Shown here: positions 7,232 to 13,985 of the stretch, piece by piece | Layout of the letters: each line of letters begins with the position of its first letter | Position numbering within the stretch: position 1 is the first letter of the stretch | Assembly (NCBI RefSeq): GCF_009936035.1 | Contig: NZ_QWEO01000027.1 | Coordinates: 1 to 38,935 of the forward strand | Length of the DNA stretch: 38,935 nt | Direction: 5' to 3' | Source of the DNA: Neglectibacter sp. X58 | Lineage (GTDB): Bacteria > Bacillota > Clostridia > Oscillospirales > Acutalibacteraceae | Notes under the pieces: generated by a model | Databases searched by the model: none | The model's input: the letters and a program-made list of their open reading frames with translations, nothing else | What the model was told of the DNA's origin: nothing | Made by a program: the position numbers and the translations under genes

Positions 7232-7593
7232 CCTTCCCCCAGGATCTCCTTCTGCTTTTTCTTTGACAGGCCATGAAGCACCAGCCGATAGGATTTCTCC
7301 GCCAGCTCCCGTATAAGCTCCGCCGGCACAGACCCTTCCAGCCTGATGGAGTTCCAGTGCTCCTTGTTCATGTAGTAGCCAGGGATAATGTCCTCATACT
7401 GCTCCCGGAAAAAGCGTCCCTCCTGAGGCTCCAGCTTCAGGGTGAGCAGGGCGTCCTGCCCGGTTTCGTCCTTGCAGATGGCGGCGAAAAGCTTGCCTCC
7501 CACCTGGAAGCGGGTCCACTGCCATTCCTCCTTGAAATCCTGCACTGCGCCGGGTTTTTGGATAAGCTCGTCATAAAGCCAGGGATACTGCAA
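7228..7593 (-). CDS. MmcQ/YjbR-family protein
   Basis: 121 residues of the MmcQ/YjbR (CyaY-like fold) family, annotated as DNA-binding in some members but of unsettled function. Seen: WLYDELIQKPGAVQDFKEEW, FQVGGKLFAAICKD, LTLKLEPQEGRFFREQY, then MNKEHWNSIRLEGSVPAEL and the terminal helix ELAEKSYRLVLHGLSKK. Length is typical. AAGGAGG lies just before the ATG. A minus-strand promoter at 7687-7716 and a hairpin repeat (7628-7678) precede it, so the repeat is in its leader. Coupled to the membrane protein downstream. Confidence 0.85.
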   Translation of the reverse strand: MQYPWLYDELIQKPGAVQDFKEEWQWTRFQVGGKLFAAICKDETGQDALLTLKLEPQEGRFFREQYEDIIPGYYMNKEHWNSIRLEGSVPAELIRELAEKSYRLVLHGLSKKKQKEILGEG

Positions 7594-7627
7594 AATGTTT
7601 CCTCCTTGCCTTTGTGTTTTCCATACA

Positions 7628-7678
7628 AGGGCTTGTTTGGGGCAAAAAGACGGGTTTGCGATTTTTCAAACAGGCCCT
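7628..7678. repeat. Short foldback repeat, copy E
   Basis: Arms AGGGCTTGTTTG (7628-7639) and CAAACAGGCCCT (7667-7678) pair fully, counting one G.T. Outer sequence GCCTGTTTGAAAAAT resembles the arm of the long element at 13575-13741 (GTCTGTTTTAAAAC), so it may be an internally deleted relative. It lies between the promoter and the start of the MmcQ-type gene. Confidence 0.55.
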
Positions 7679-7686
7679 ATACATAC

Positions 7687-7716
7687 AGTATAACATAAAA
7701 GCCACGGGAGGTACAA
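7687..7716 (-). promoter_or_regulatory. Promoter of the MmcQ/membrane gene pair
   Basis: On the minus strand TTGTAC (7716-7711), 18 bases, TATACT (7692-7687). It diverges from the transketolase promoter starting at 7736. Confidence 0.55.
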
Positions 7717-7735
7717 GGACTATACAAAATCCCGC

Positions 7736-7764
7736 TTGCTTTTTTCAGCAGAATACGATACAAT
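7736..7764 (+). promoter_or_regulatory. Promoter of the split transketolase operon
   Basis: TTGCTT (7736-7741), 17 bases, TACAAT (7759-7764). It implies a leader of about 148 bases before the ATG at 7919. I see no known riboswitch in that leader, only weak GC-rich pairing (for example CCTGC near 7830 with GCAGG near 7856). Confidence 0.6.
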
Positions 7765-7918
7765 TTTATCCGTAAGCACGAGAGCCGCTCGGCATCCTCC
7801 CGCGCCTGTTTTGACGGCGCGTTTCCGCCCTGCCCGTACACGCTCTGATACTGAGCAGGCTCTTTCATTCCCAATTTATGATATGTTCAAACACAGCGAA
7901 AGGACGGTTTTGCAAATC

Positions 7919-8764
7919 ATGGATGTCCAAAAACGCAAGGAGCTTCAGATTACCGCGGAAAAGGTGCGCCGGTGCATTTTAGAGGGCGTTTTCCATGCGA
8001 AATCAGGCCATCCGGGGGGCTCCCTTTCCTCGGCTGAAATCTTCACCTATCTGTATTTCCAGGAAATGCGCATCGACCCCCAGAACCCCCGGTCCCCCGA
8101 TAGGGATCGCTTCGTGCTCTCCAAGGGGCACTGCGCCCCCGGGTGGTACGGCGCCCTTGCCCAGCGGGGGTATTTTGACGTAAGCGAGCTGCAGAAGCTG
8201 CGCCACATCGGCGCCATGCTCCAGGGCCACCCGGACATGAAGGGCACCCCCGGCGTGGATATGAGCACCGGCTCCCTGGGCCAGGGGATTTCCGCTGCTG
8301 TGGGCATGGCTATGGCAGGCAAAATGGACAAGGCTTCCTACCGGGTGTACACCCTTTTAGGGGACGGGGAGATTGAAGAAGGCCAGGTGTGGGAGGCCGC
8401 CATGTTCGCCGGGCACCACGCCTTGGACAACCTCTGCGTGCTGGTAGACTTTAACGGCCTGCAGATAGACGGGCCTGTGGCCGAGGTGGCGGGGCCGGAG
8501 CCTATAGACAAGAAGTTCGAGGCCTTTGGCTTTGAAACCATAACCATCGACGGCAACGATTTCGACGAAATCGAGAAGGCCATGGAGGCCGCCAAAGCCT
8601 GTAAGGGCAAGCCTTTTGCCATCATCGCCAAAACCATAAAGGGGAAAGGCGTTTCTTTTATGGAAAACCAGGCGGGCTGGCATGGAAAAGCTCCCAACAA
8701 GGAGGAGTATGAGGCCGCTGTGAAGGAAGTGGAAGGCCGGCTGGAAGCCTTTGGGGCGCTTTAA
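7919..8764 (+). CDS. Transketolase, N-terminal (thiamine-diphosphate) subunit
   Basis: First half of transketolase, moving two-carbon ketol units in the non-oxidative pentose phosphate pathway. Seen: FHAKSGHPGGSLSSAEI, DRFVLSKGHCAPGWYGAL, TGSLGQGISAAVGMAMAG, and the ThDP/Mg motif GDGEIEEGQVWEA ... VDFNGLQIDG. About 281 residues is normal for the split form common in Firmicutes. The start is uncertain: ATG 7919 gives the family N-terminus (MDVQKRKELQ) but AAAGGA is about 14 bases away; ATG 7883 is an in-frame alternative. The longer frame from 7736 starts inside the promoter and is rejected. Partner of the C-terminal subunit 33 bases downstream. Confidence 0.93.
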   Translation: MDVQKRKELQITAEKVRRCILEGVFHAKSGHPGGSLSSAEIFTYLYFQEMRIDPQNPRSPDRDRFVLSKGHCAPGWYGALAQRGYFDVSELQKLRHIGAMLQGHPDMKGTPGVDMSTGSLGQGISAAVGMAMAGKMDKASYRVYTLLGDGEIEEGQVWEAAMFAGHHALDNLCVLVDFNGLQIDGPVAEVAGPEPIDKKFEAFGFETITIDGNDFDEIEKAMEAAKACKGKPFAIIAKTIKGKGVSFMENQAGWHGKAPNKEEYEAAVKEVEGRLEAFGAL

Positions 8765-8797
8765 CTGGGATTTTTACTAGAAAGGATGGCTGTGTAA

Positions 8798-9742
8798 ATG
8801 GCTGAAAAGGTTAAAAAAGCGACCAGGGAAAGCTTCGGGGAAACCCTGGTGGAGCTGGGGAAGGATAACCCGGATATTATCGTGCTGGACGCGGATCTGG
8901 CAGAGGCCACCAAAACCAATATTTTCAAGAAGGAGTTCCCAGAGAGGTTTATTGACTGCGGCATAGCGGAGTCTAACATGATAGGCATTGCCGCGGGCCT
9001 TGCCGCCTGCGGGAAAATCCCCTTTGCGGCTTCCTTTGCCATGTTTGCGGCGGGCAGGGCTTTCGAGCAGGTGCGCAACTCTGTGGGGTATCCCCACCTG
9101 AACGTGAAGGTTGCCGGATCCCACGCGGGCATTTCTGTGGGAGAGGACGGGGCCACCCACCAGTGCTGCGAGGATATTGCCCTGATGCGCGCCATCCCCG
9201 GCATGGTGGTGCTCAACCCTGCCGACCATTATGAGATGGTGGACGCGGTGAAGGCAGCCGCAGCCTATAAAGGCCCGGTTTACCTGCGCCTGGGCAGGCT
9301 TGCGGTGGAAAGCTGCACAGAAGATGTTGCCGAGCCTTTTGAGCTGGGCAAAGGACGCACCCTGCGGGAAGGGGACGATATTGCAATTGTGGCCACCGGC
9401 CTGATGGTGGGGGAGGCCCTAAAAGCCCATGAGGCCCTGAAGGCATCCGGCATCCATGCCAGGGTCATCGACATCCACACCATCAAGCCCATTGACAGGG
9501 AGCTGCTTATCAAAGCGGCCAAGGAGACAGGGCGCATTGTCACTGTGGAGGAGCACAGCGTTATCGGCGGCTTGGGAGAGGCGGTCTGCGCCTGCCTGTG
9601 CGAGGAGTGCCCTGTGCCTGTCACCAGAATCGGCGTAAACGACGTGTTCGGACACTCCGGCCCGGCTGTGGATTTGCTCAAGGAGTTCGGCCTCAGTGCG
9701 GAAAACATTGAAGCCACTGTGAAGAAAGTGCTGGGGAAATAA
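8798..9742 (+). CDS. Transketolase, C-terminal subunit
   Basis: Second half of split transketolase, 314 residues. Seen: pyrimidine-binding domain with TRESFGETLVELGK, VLDADLAEATKTNIF, FIDCGIAESNMIGIAAGLA (with the catalytic Glu), SHAGISVGEDGATHQ, then the transketolase C-terminal domain (DIAIVATGLMVGEALKAH, IDIHTIKPIDRELL, VTVEEHSVIGGLGEAV). It needs the N-terminal subunit to bind ThDP at the dimer interface. GAAAGGA precedes the ATG. No terminator poly-T follows, but the large palindrome at 9761-9857 does. Confidence 0.93.
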   Translation: MAEKVKKATRESFGETLVELGKDNPDIIVLDADLAEATKTNIFKKEFPERFIDCGIAESNMIGIAAGLAACGKIPFAASFAMFAAGRAFEQVRNSVGYPHLNVKVAGSHAGISVGEDGATHQCCEDIALMRAIPGMVVLNPADHYEMVDAVKAAAAYKGPVYLRLGRLAVESCTEDVAEPFELGKGRTLREGDDIAIVATGLMVGEALKAHEALKASGIHARVIDIHTIKPIDRELLIKAAKETGRIVTVEEHSVIGGLGEAVCACLCEECPVPVTRIGVNDVFGHSGPAVDLLKEFGLSAENIEATVKKVLGK

Positions 9743-9760
9743 AGTTTGCGGAAGCCGCCG

Positions 9761-9857
9761 GGCCTCCCGCCCCACGGGCAAGGCCCCCCGGGGAAGGGGG
9801 CCTTGCCGCCCGCGAAGCGCGCCGCCAGGCGGAGCCTGGCGCGTGGGGCGGGGGGCT
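9761..9857. repeat. GC-rich three-way-junction palindrome
   Basis: Outer arms 9761-9776 and 9842-9857 pair over about 16 bp (inner 11 bp perfect: CCCGCCCCACG with CGTGGGGCGGG). Inside are two independent hairpins: 9777-9807 (12-bp perfect stem, GGCAAGGCCCCC with GGGGGCCTTGCC) and 9823-9841 (CGCCAGG with CCTGGCG). The layout is like a cloverleaf. It lies between transketolase and the acetyltransferase; it could end transcription but lacks a T tract, and it looks like a REP/MITE-type repeat. Confidence 0.6.
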
Positions 9858-9906
9858 GGAGCAGCAGGGCCTTTATGGGGGAATCCCTCCAGGAAGGAGC
9901 GGGTTT

Positions 9907-10350
9907 ATGGCAGATATCACCATCCGGGAGGCGCGGGCAGAGGACGCCCAGGCCCTGGCCCGGCTGAACCGGGAAGAAATGGGCTATGGCTACCCTGTGG
10001 ACAAGACAAAAGAGAAGCTTGCCATGCTGCTGGAAAGCGGGAAGGACAAAATCCTTGTGGCGGAGCTGGACGGCACTGTTGCCGGGTATGTCCACCTGAA
10101 CGACTATGATGTGCTGTATGCGGATCACATGAAAAATATCATGGGCATTGCCGTTTCCTCCTCCTGCCGCCGCATGGGAATCGGCAGGAAGCTGCTGACT
10201 GCGGCGGAGGACTGGGCCAGGGAAACAGGCGCGGAGGCAGTGCGGCTGGTATCCGGAGAGGGCCGCACAGAGGCGCATGCCTTTTACCGCTCTTTGGGAT
10301 ACAGCGGCAATAAAAAGCAGTTGAACCTGAAAAAGCGAGTATCATTATAA
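9907..10350 (+). CDS. GNAT-family N-acetyltransferase
   Basis: 147 residues that transfer acetyl from acetyl-CoA to an amine; the substrate is unknown. Seen: N-terminal ITIREARAEDAQALARLN, central strand ILVAELDGTVAGYVHL, the acetyl-CoA loop SSCRRMGIGRKLLTAAEDW (R/QxxGxG/A), and C-terminal HAFYRSLGYSGNKKQLNLKK. Length and order are typical. AAGGAG lies about 7 bases before the ATG. Transcription likely ends at the hairpin that starts at its last base. Confidence 0.9.
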   Translation: MADITIREARAEDAQALARLNREEMGYGYPVDKTKEKLAMLLESGKDKILVAELDGTVAGYVHLNDYDVLYADHMKNIMGIAVSSSCRRMGIGRKLLTAAEDWARETGAEAVRLVSGEGRTEAHAFYRSLGYSGNKKQLNLKKRVSL

Positions 10351-10391
10351 AAAGAGGAGGCCTGCGGCGTGCTGCGCAGGCTTCCTCTTTT
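10350..10391. terminator. Bidirectional terminator
   Basis: AAAAGAGGAGGCCTGCG (10350-10366) pairs with CGCAGGCTTCCTCTTTT (10375-10391), with A-rich and T-rich outer ends that give a poly-U tail on either strand. It separates the convergent acetyltransferase and YuiD-like genes. Confidence 0.85.
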
Positions 10392-10412
10392 GTATAGGCT
10401 TGAAGCTGTTTT

Positions 10413-10895
10413 TTAAGAAGGGGTGCGGAGAAAATGGGCAACAAAAGCAATGCCAAAGCCCAAAGCCGCGCCGCAGATAACCTCCCGCACCCGGTGCCCC
10501 AAGGATTCGTTGAGCCGGGGGATAAGGTCGTGGAGGGCCTTTCTGCTGGCCTCGTCGTCGCTTGCCTCCAGGTATTCCACAATGTGATTGATGGCCCGGG
10601 CGTGCAGGCCCGCGGCCCAGCGGACGCCTGTTGCGTCATACATGACGATAAGGGCCAGCACAAAGGCCAGGGCGAACACAGGGTGGTTGAAGCCGTAAAG
10701 ATAATAGGAGGTGAGCAGCACCGAGCAGGTCACCGCCGAATGGGAGCTGGGCATCCCGCCGGCCCCGGCCAGGCGGTGGCGGTCGAAAGACTTGTGCTTG
10801 ATGGTGTCCAGCAGGGTTTTCAAAAGCTGGGCTGCCAGCCAGGAAATAACGCTTACATTAATAAGGGGGTTGGATAAGAAAAAGGAGAGGTTCAT
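10413..10895 (-). CDS. Divergent PAP2-family (YuiD-like) membrane protein
   Basis: 160-residue membrane protein of the DUF212/YuiD family, distantly related to acid phosphatases. Seen: HRLAGAGGMPSSHSAVTCSV, carrying the SH core that resembles PAP2 motif 2, then VLALIVMYDATGVRWAAGLHA, and a last hydrophobic segment GAALGFGIAFVAHFL. About four membrane segments. The role is not well settled; lipid phosphatase activity is only suggested by the family. GGAGAGG sits upstream of the ATG. It converges with the acetyltransferase and diverges from queH. Confidence 0.88.
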   Translation of the reverse strand: MNLSFFLSNPLINVSVISWLAAQLLKTLLDTIKHKSFDRHRLAGAGGMPSSHSAVTCSVLLTSYYLYGFNHPVFALAFVLALIVMYDATGVRWAAGLHARAINHIVEYLEASDDEASRKALHDLIPRLNESLGHRVREVICGAALGFGIAFVAHFLRTPS

Positions 10896-11116
10896 GGTTT
10901 TACCGCCTGTCCGCAGGCTCTTACGGAAATAAGACAGCCGCAGGATATAATTTATGAAACGCAGGGATTTTTTTATTGCTCATAGAGTATCATATATTTT
11001 TTTGCCTGCCCTGTCAATATGGAAATCGCGGCGGGAGGAGAGATTCCCGCAAAAAGGCTTTAAGCCTTTGCCGGAAGGGGAATTTTACGTATTTTTCCCA
11101 GCGGGGCAGGGGCGTC

Positions 11117-11145
11117 TTGCAATCCTGGGGCGCATGTGATAAAAT
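11117..11145 (+). promoter_or_regulatory. Promoter of the queH operon
   Basis: TTGCAA (11117-11122), 17 bases, TAAAAT (11140-11145). The start point would be near 11152, leaving a leader of about 200 bases that contains the whole repeat element 11175-11336. The remainder of the 460-base gap (10896-11116) shows no gene. Confidence 0.6.
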
Positions 11146-11174
11146 TTCTACTTGAAATCTTTTGTTGTCCTGTA

Positions 11175-11336
11175 AGAACCTGTATTCACAACCTGTAACC
11201 ACCGTCTAAGCGGCCTTTTTGGAGCCACTCTATGTTAAATTTTCTTGCCATGCGCCAGCATGTCTGCGGAAATTTGCCTTGATTGGCCCCAAAAATCCTC
11301 GCTCATCCGGCAATTTCGATTATGAATACAGGTTCT
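11175..11336 (-). repeat. Structured repeat element, copy C (162 bp)
   Basis: Terminal arms 11175-11191 and 11320-11336 (minus-strand reading AGAACCTGTATTCATAA) pair over 17 bp with one mismatch, which is a G.U on the minus strand. The core at 11230-11284, read on the minus strand, matches copies at 13575-13741 and 24378-24537 (TCAAGGC ... CCGCAGA ... TTTAACA). Helix P2 pairs 11221-11227 with 11284-11290; hairpin P3 is CATGC-TGGC-GCATG (11249-11262). It lies in the leader of queH, antisense to it. Confidence 0.7.
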
Positions 11337-11355
11337 AAAACGGAAAGGCGGTATT

Positions 11356-12018
11356 ATGATGGCGCAGCCAGTGAGAAATTATGCCAGGGAAATGGAAAAG
11401 CTGGTGGAAAAGCATGTCCAAAGGGGAGAGCGGCCCAGGCTGCTGCTGCACGCCTGCTGCGCCCCCTGCTTAAGCGGCGTGCTGGAATATGCCGCCAGGT
11501 TTTTCGACACCTCCCTGGTGTATTACAACCCCAATATCGCGCCAAGGGAAGAATATGAAAAGCGGCTGGAGGAAGTGAAGCGGCTGATATCGGAAATGCC
11601 CCTGGAAAACCCGGTGAAGCTGCTGCCCTGCGCCTATGACAACGAAGCCTTTGAGGCTGCCGCCCAGGGCCTGCGGGAGGCCCCTGAGGGCGGCGCCCGG
11701 TGCATGGCCTGTTTCCGGCTGCGGCTTTCCTACACGGCAAAGCTGGCAAAGGAGCAGGGCTTTGACTATTTCACCACCACCCTTTCCATCAGCCCCCTGA
11801 AAAACGCTCAGGCCCTGGGCGCCATTGGGGAGGAGCTGGGGGAAAAATACGGGGTGGCCCACCTGCCCAGCGACTTTAAGAAAAAAGACGGGTACAAGCG
11901 CTCTATAGAGCGCTCCAAGGAATACGGCCTGTACAGGCAGAACTACTGCGGGTGCGTCTACAGCAGGATGTGCGCCGGCCGGCCCGCGGAAAAGGAAGGG
12001 GAGAGGCAGAATGGTTGA
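11356..12018 (+). CDS. queH: Epoxyqueuosine reductase QueH
   Basis: Reduces epoxyqueuosine to queuosine in the tRNA wobble base; the non-B12 alternative to QueG. Seen: the start motif LLLHACCAPCLSGVLEY with adjacent Cys residues, CMACFRLRLSYTAKLA (CxxC), SISPLKNAQALGAIG and the C-terminal NYCGCVYSR, giving the Cys set expected for the iron-sulfur and metal sites. 220 residues is normal. Two successive ATGs (11356, 11359) are possible. The stop overlaps the start of the next gene by 8 bases. It heads an operon whose leader contains a large repeat element. No other queuosine gene is in the window. Confidence 0.92.
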   Translation: MMAQPVRNYAREMEKLVEKHVQRGERPRLLLHACCAPCLSGVLEYAARFFDTSLVYYNPNIAPREEYEKRLEEVKRLISEMPLENPVKLLPCAYDNEAFEAAAQGLREAPEGGARCMACFRLRLSYTAKLAKEQGFDYFTTTLSISPLKNAQALGAIGEELGEKYGVAHLPSDFKKKDGYKRSIERSKEYGLYRQNYCGCVYSRMCAGRPAEKEGERQNG

Positions 12019-12823
12019 GCATAACGGGATACAGTACAGGGCGGCGGACGCCCATGCCCACATATACCCGGGGAAGATAGCGGAAAAGGCAACGGCTTCA
12101 GTGGGGGATTTTTACCATATCCCCATGCAGAACGTGGGCCTGCCCCATGTGCTCGCAGAGCGGGGCGGGGAAGCGGGGATAGACCGCTTCCTGGTGTGCT
12201 CTGTGGCCACCAAAGTGGAGCAGGTGCGTTCCATCAACCAGTTCATCGCGGAGAAGTGTGAAAAATATCCCCAGTTTGTGGGCCTGGGGGCCTGGCACCA
12301 GGATGTGGCGGATATCCAGGGGGAAATGGAGGAAATCCAGCGGCTGGGTCTTCGGGGCATTAAGCTGCACCCGGACTTCCAGCGGTTCCAGATAGACGAT
12401 CCCCGGATGCTTCCCGTATATGAGGAGGCAACCCGCCGGGGCCTGCCTGTGCTGTTCCACACAGGAGACAGCCGGATGGACTTTTCCTCTCCCAGGCGGC
12501 TGATGAAGGTGCTGGAAAAAATTCCGGGCTTCACCTGCATTGCCGCCCATTTAGGGGGGTACAGCGAGTGGGACACAGCCCGCCGGGAACTGCAGGGCGC
12601 CAACGTGTATATTGACACTTCCAGCTCCCTCTTCCTGGTGGAGCCGGAAAAGGCCCTGGAGAGCATCCGGCATTTCGGGGCGGATCACACCATGTTTGGC
12701 ACAGACTTCCCCATGTGGAATCCCAAGGAGGAGCTGGAGCGTTTTTTCCGGCTGGGGCTTTCTGAGGAAGAAAACCGGGCCATCCTCTATGGCAATTTCG
12801 CCAGGCTTTTCGGGCTTGCATGA
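12011..12823 (+). CDS. Amidohydrolase-family 2 (ACMSD/TatD-like) metal hydrolase
   Basis: 270 residues with a TIM-barrel metal-dependent hydrolase pattern: ADAHAHIYPGK (HxH), then RGIKLHPDFQRFQIDD (strand with His), VLFHTGDSRMDF, TCIAAHLGGYSEWD and MFGTDFPMWNPKEEL (terminal Asp). This is the COG2159 arrangement, which includes decarboxylases and hydrolases, so the reaction is not predictable. The ATG lies within the queH end; AAGGGGAGAGG precedes it. Its TGA overlaps the next ATG. The tight coupling suggests a shared role or merely a polycistronic unit; queuosine function is not implied by sequence. Confidence 0.85.
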   Translation: MVEHNGIQYRAADAHAHIYPGKIAEKATASVGDFYHIPMQNVGLPHVLAERGGEAGIDRFLVCSVATKVEQVRSINQFIAEKCEKYPQFVGLGAWHQDVADIQGEMEEIQRLGLRGIKLHPDFQRFQIDDPRMLPVYEEATRRGLPVLFHTGDSRMDFSSPRRLMKVLEKIPGFTCIAAHLGGYSEWDTARRELQGANVYIDTSSSLFLVEPEKALESIRHFGADHTMFGTDFPMWNPKEELERFFRLGLSEEENRAILYGNFARLFGLA

Positions 12824-13569
12824 TGGAGCTGAGCCAGTCTGCCTTCCTCCAGGCCTGCCGGGAGGAAATGGGGGAAGAACGGCTGCGGGCAGGCATTGGC
12901 ACCCTGGGGGAAAAGACCCAGCACGCGGTGCTCAAGCGCTTTTTCGGGCCGGAACCAGAGAGCCGGGAGGTGCGGGTGGGACCGTATGTGGCAGACGTTT
13001 TTGGGCCGGAGGGCATTGTGGAAATCCAGACCCGGGGCTTTGACCGCCTGCGGGACAAGCTGGATTATTTCCTCCAAGCCGCCCCGGTGACGGTGGTATA
13101 CCCGGTCCCGGCGGTGAAATGGCTTGTCAGGGTGCAGGAGGACGGCACAGCCGGGACACGCCGGAAAAGCCCTAAGCGCCCCGGGTTTTGCGAAATCCTG
13201 CCGGAGCTGTACCGCATAAAGCCGCTTCTGGGCCGGGAGGGGCTGCGGTTCTGCGTGCTGCTTTTAGAAACAGAGGAATTCCGGCTGGAGCGCCCGGAAA
13301 TCAAGGTGGGCCGTAAGCGCACAGTGTGCTTTGAGCGTATGCCCATCCGGCTGCTGGACGCTTTATGGCTGGAGCGCCCGGCGGATTACAGCGGGCTTTT
13401 GCCCCCAGGGCTTCCCGGAGAGTTTACCGTGCAGGATTTCACCCGCCCCGCAAAGCTTTCCCGGCAGAAGGCCCAGGCCGCCTTAAATGTGCTGCGCACA
13501 GTGGGGGCTGTGGAGCTGGCGGGGAAAAAGGGCCGGGCTTACCTCTATAAGGCTGGCGGGGCGTCCTAA
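12820..13569 (+). CDS. Unknown protein, PD-(D/E)XK-like domain plus winged helix
   Basis: 249 residues; family not recognised by name. The N-terminal part has EMGEERLRAGIGTLGEKTQHAVLKRFF (residues 16-42, shown here as two pieces in the frame: GEERLRAGIG and EKTQHAVLK), then VRVGPYVADVFG and IVEIQTRGFDRLRDKL. The spacing Asp ... Glu-x-Gln resembles the E/D-x(n)-ExQ core of PD-(D/E)XK nucleases. The C-terminal 60 residues (FTVQDFTRPAKLSRQKAQAAL, given here to 20: FTVQDFTRPAKLSRQKAQAA, then RTVGAVELAGKKGRAYLYK) look like a winged helix. A DNA- or RNA-processing role is inference. It overlaps the amidohydrolase stop as ATGA and ends 5 bases before repeat copy B. Confidence 0.65.
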   Translation: MMELSQSAFLQACREEMGEERLRAGIGTLGEKTQHAVLKRFFGPEPESREVRVGPYVADVFGPEGIVEIQTRGFDRLRDKLDYFLQAAPVTVVYPVPAVKWLVRVQEDGTAGTRRKSPKRPGFCEILPELYRIKPLLGREGLRFCVLLLETEEFRLERPEIKVGRKRTVCFERMPIRLLDALWLERPADYSGLLPPGLPGEFTVQDFTRPAKLSRQKAQAALNVLRTVGAVELAGKKGRAYLYKAGGAS

Positions 13570-13574
13570 AACTC

Positions 13575-13741
13575 CTAGAGTCTGTCTTAAAACTCCGGAA
13601 AATCGTCTTTTTGTCCAGTGACAAACGGTTTCTGTGTTAAAAATCCTCGAAAGGCGACAGCCTTTCTTGCGGTTTTCGCCTTGAAACCGTCCGCCCTGAA
13701 CAAAAATCCTGGCATTCCTCTGGTTTTAAAACAGACTCTAG
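13575..13741 (-). repeat. Structured repeat element, copy B (167 bp)
   Basis: Arms 13575-13593 and 13723-13741 (minus-strand reading CTAGAGTCTGTTTTAAAAC) pair over 19 bp with one mismatch, a G.U on the minus strand. The core, minus strand of 13626-13684, aligns without gaps to copy A (24431 onward) over about 52 bases. P2 pairs 13625-13632 with 13683-13690 (8 bp perfect). P3 is GAAAGGC-GACA-GCCTTTC (13649-13666, plus-strand reading). It sits between the queH operon and the purM promoter. Confidence 0.75.
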
Positions 13742-13770
13742 CACAGGCCCTGCTCTGTATAGTGTGTCAA

Positions 13771-13799
13771 TTGACGGGGCAGGACAAATATGGTACAAT
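13771..13799 (+). promoter_or_regulatory. Promoter of the purine gene cluster
   Basis: TTGACG (13771-13776), exactly 17 bases, TACAAT (13794-13799). It gives a leader of about 180 bases before purM. Confidence 0.75.
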
Positions 13800-13985
13800 A
13801 GCCGCAAAGCGGTTATTATACCTGGTTCAAATGTGTCCCGCCCTGGCCTTCCCTTTGGTCAGGCGGGGGATGGACACAGTACCAGCGCGCTTCGCGCTTA
13901 TGGCACAATAGCCGCAGACAGGCCATGGAAACGAGAAAATGTGGGACAGGCAGGGAAACCTGAGGAAAAAGAAGGAGGCAGCGCT
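13800..13985 (+). promoter_or_regulatory. Structured leader of purM with a long hairpin and a direct repeat
   Basis: A CCGC-AAA-GCGG hairpin (13802-13812) follows the promoter. A long bulged stem-loop comes next: CTGGT (13822-13826) with ACCAG (13881-13885), TGTGTCC (13832-13838) with GGACACA (13872-13878), and an inner CCCGCC stem. The 18-base sequence around the -10 box (13789-13806) recurs at 13899-13916 with one change (TACAAT to CACAAT). It does not match the purine, PRPP-type or guanidine riboswitch patterns I know. The role is open. Confidence 0.45.

Noticed and set aside
7736..7918. N-terminal extension of the transketolase N subunit
   Set aside because: It begins inside the promoter and has no family similarity before about residue 60.
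9280..10278. 332-codon minus-strand open frame across transketolase and GNAT
   Set aside because: Antisense to two clear genes; low-complexity composition.
13764..13985. N-terminal extension of purM
   Set aside because: It overlaps the promoter and the structured leader; the family N-terminus and ribosome site support 13986.
13800..13985. Purine riboswitch in the purM leader
   Set aside because: The three-helix core sequences of the purine riboswitch are absent. Only unassigned hairpins are present.
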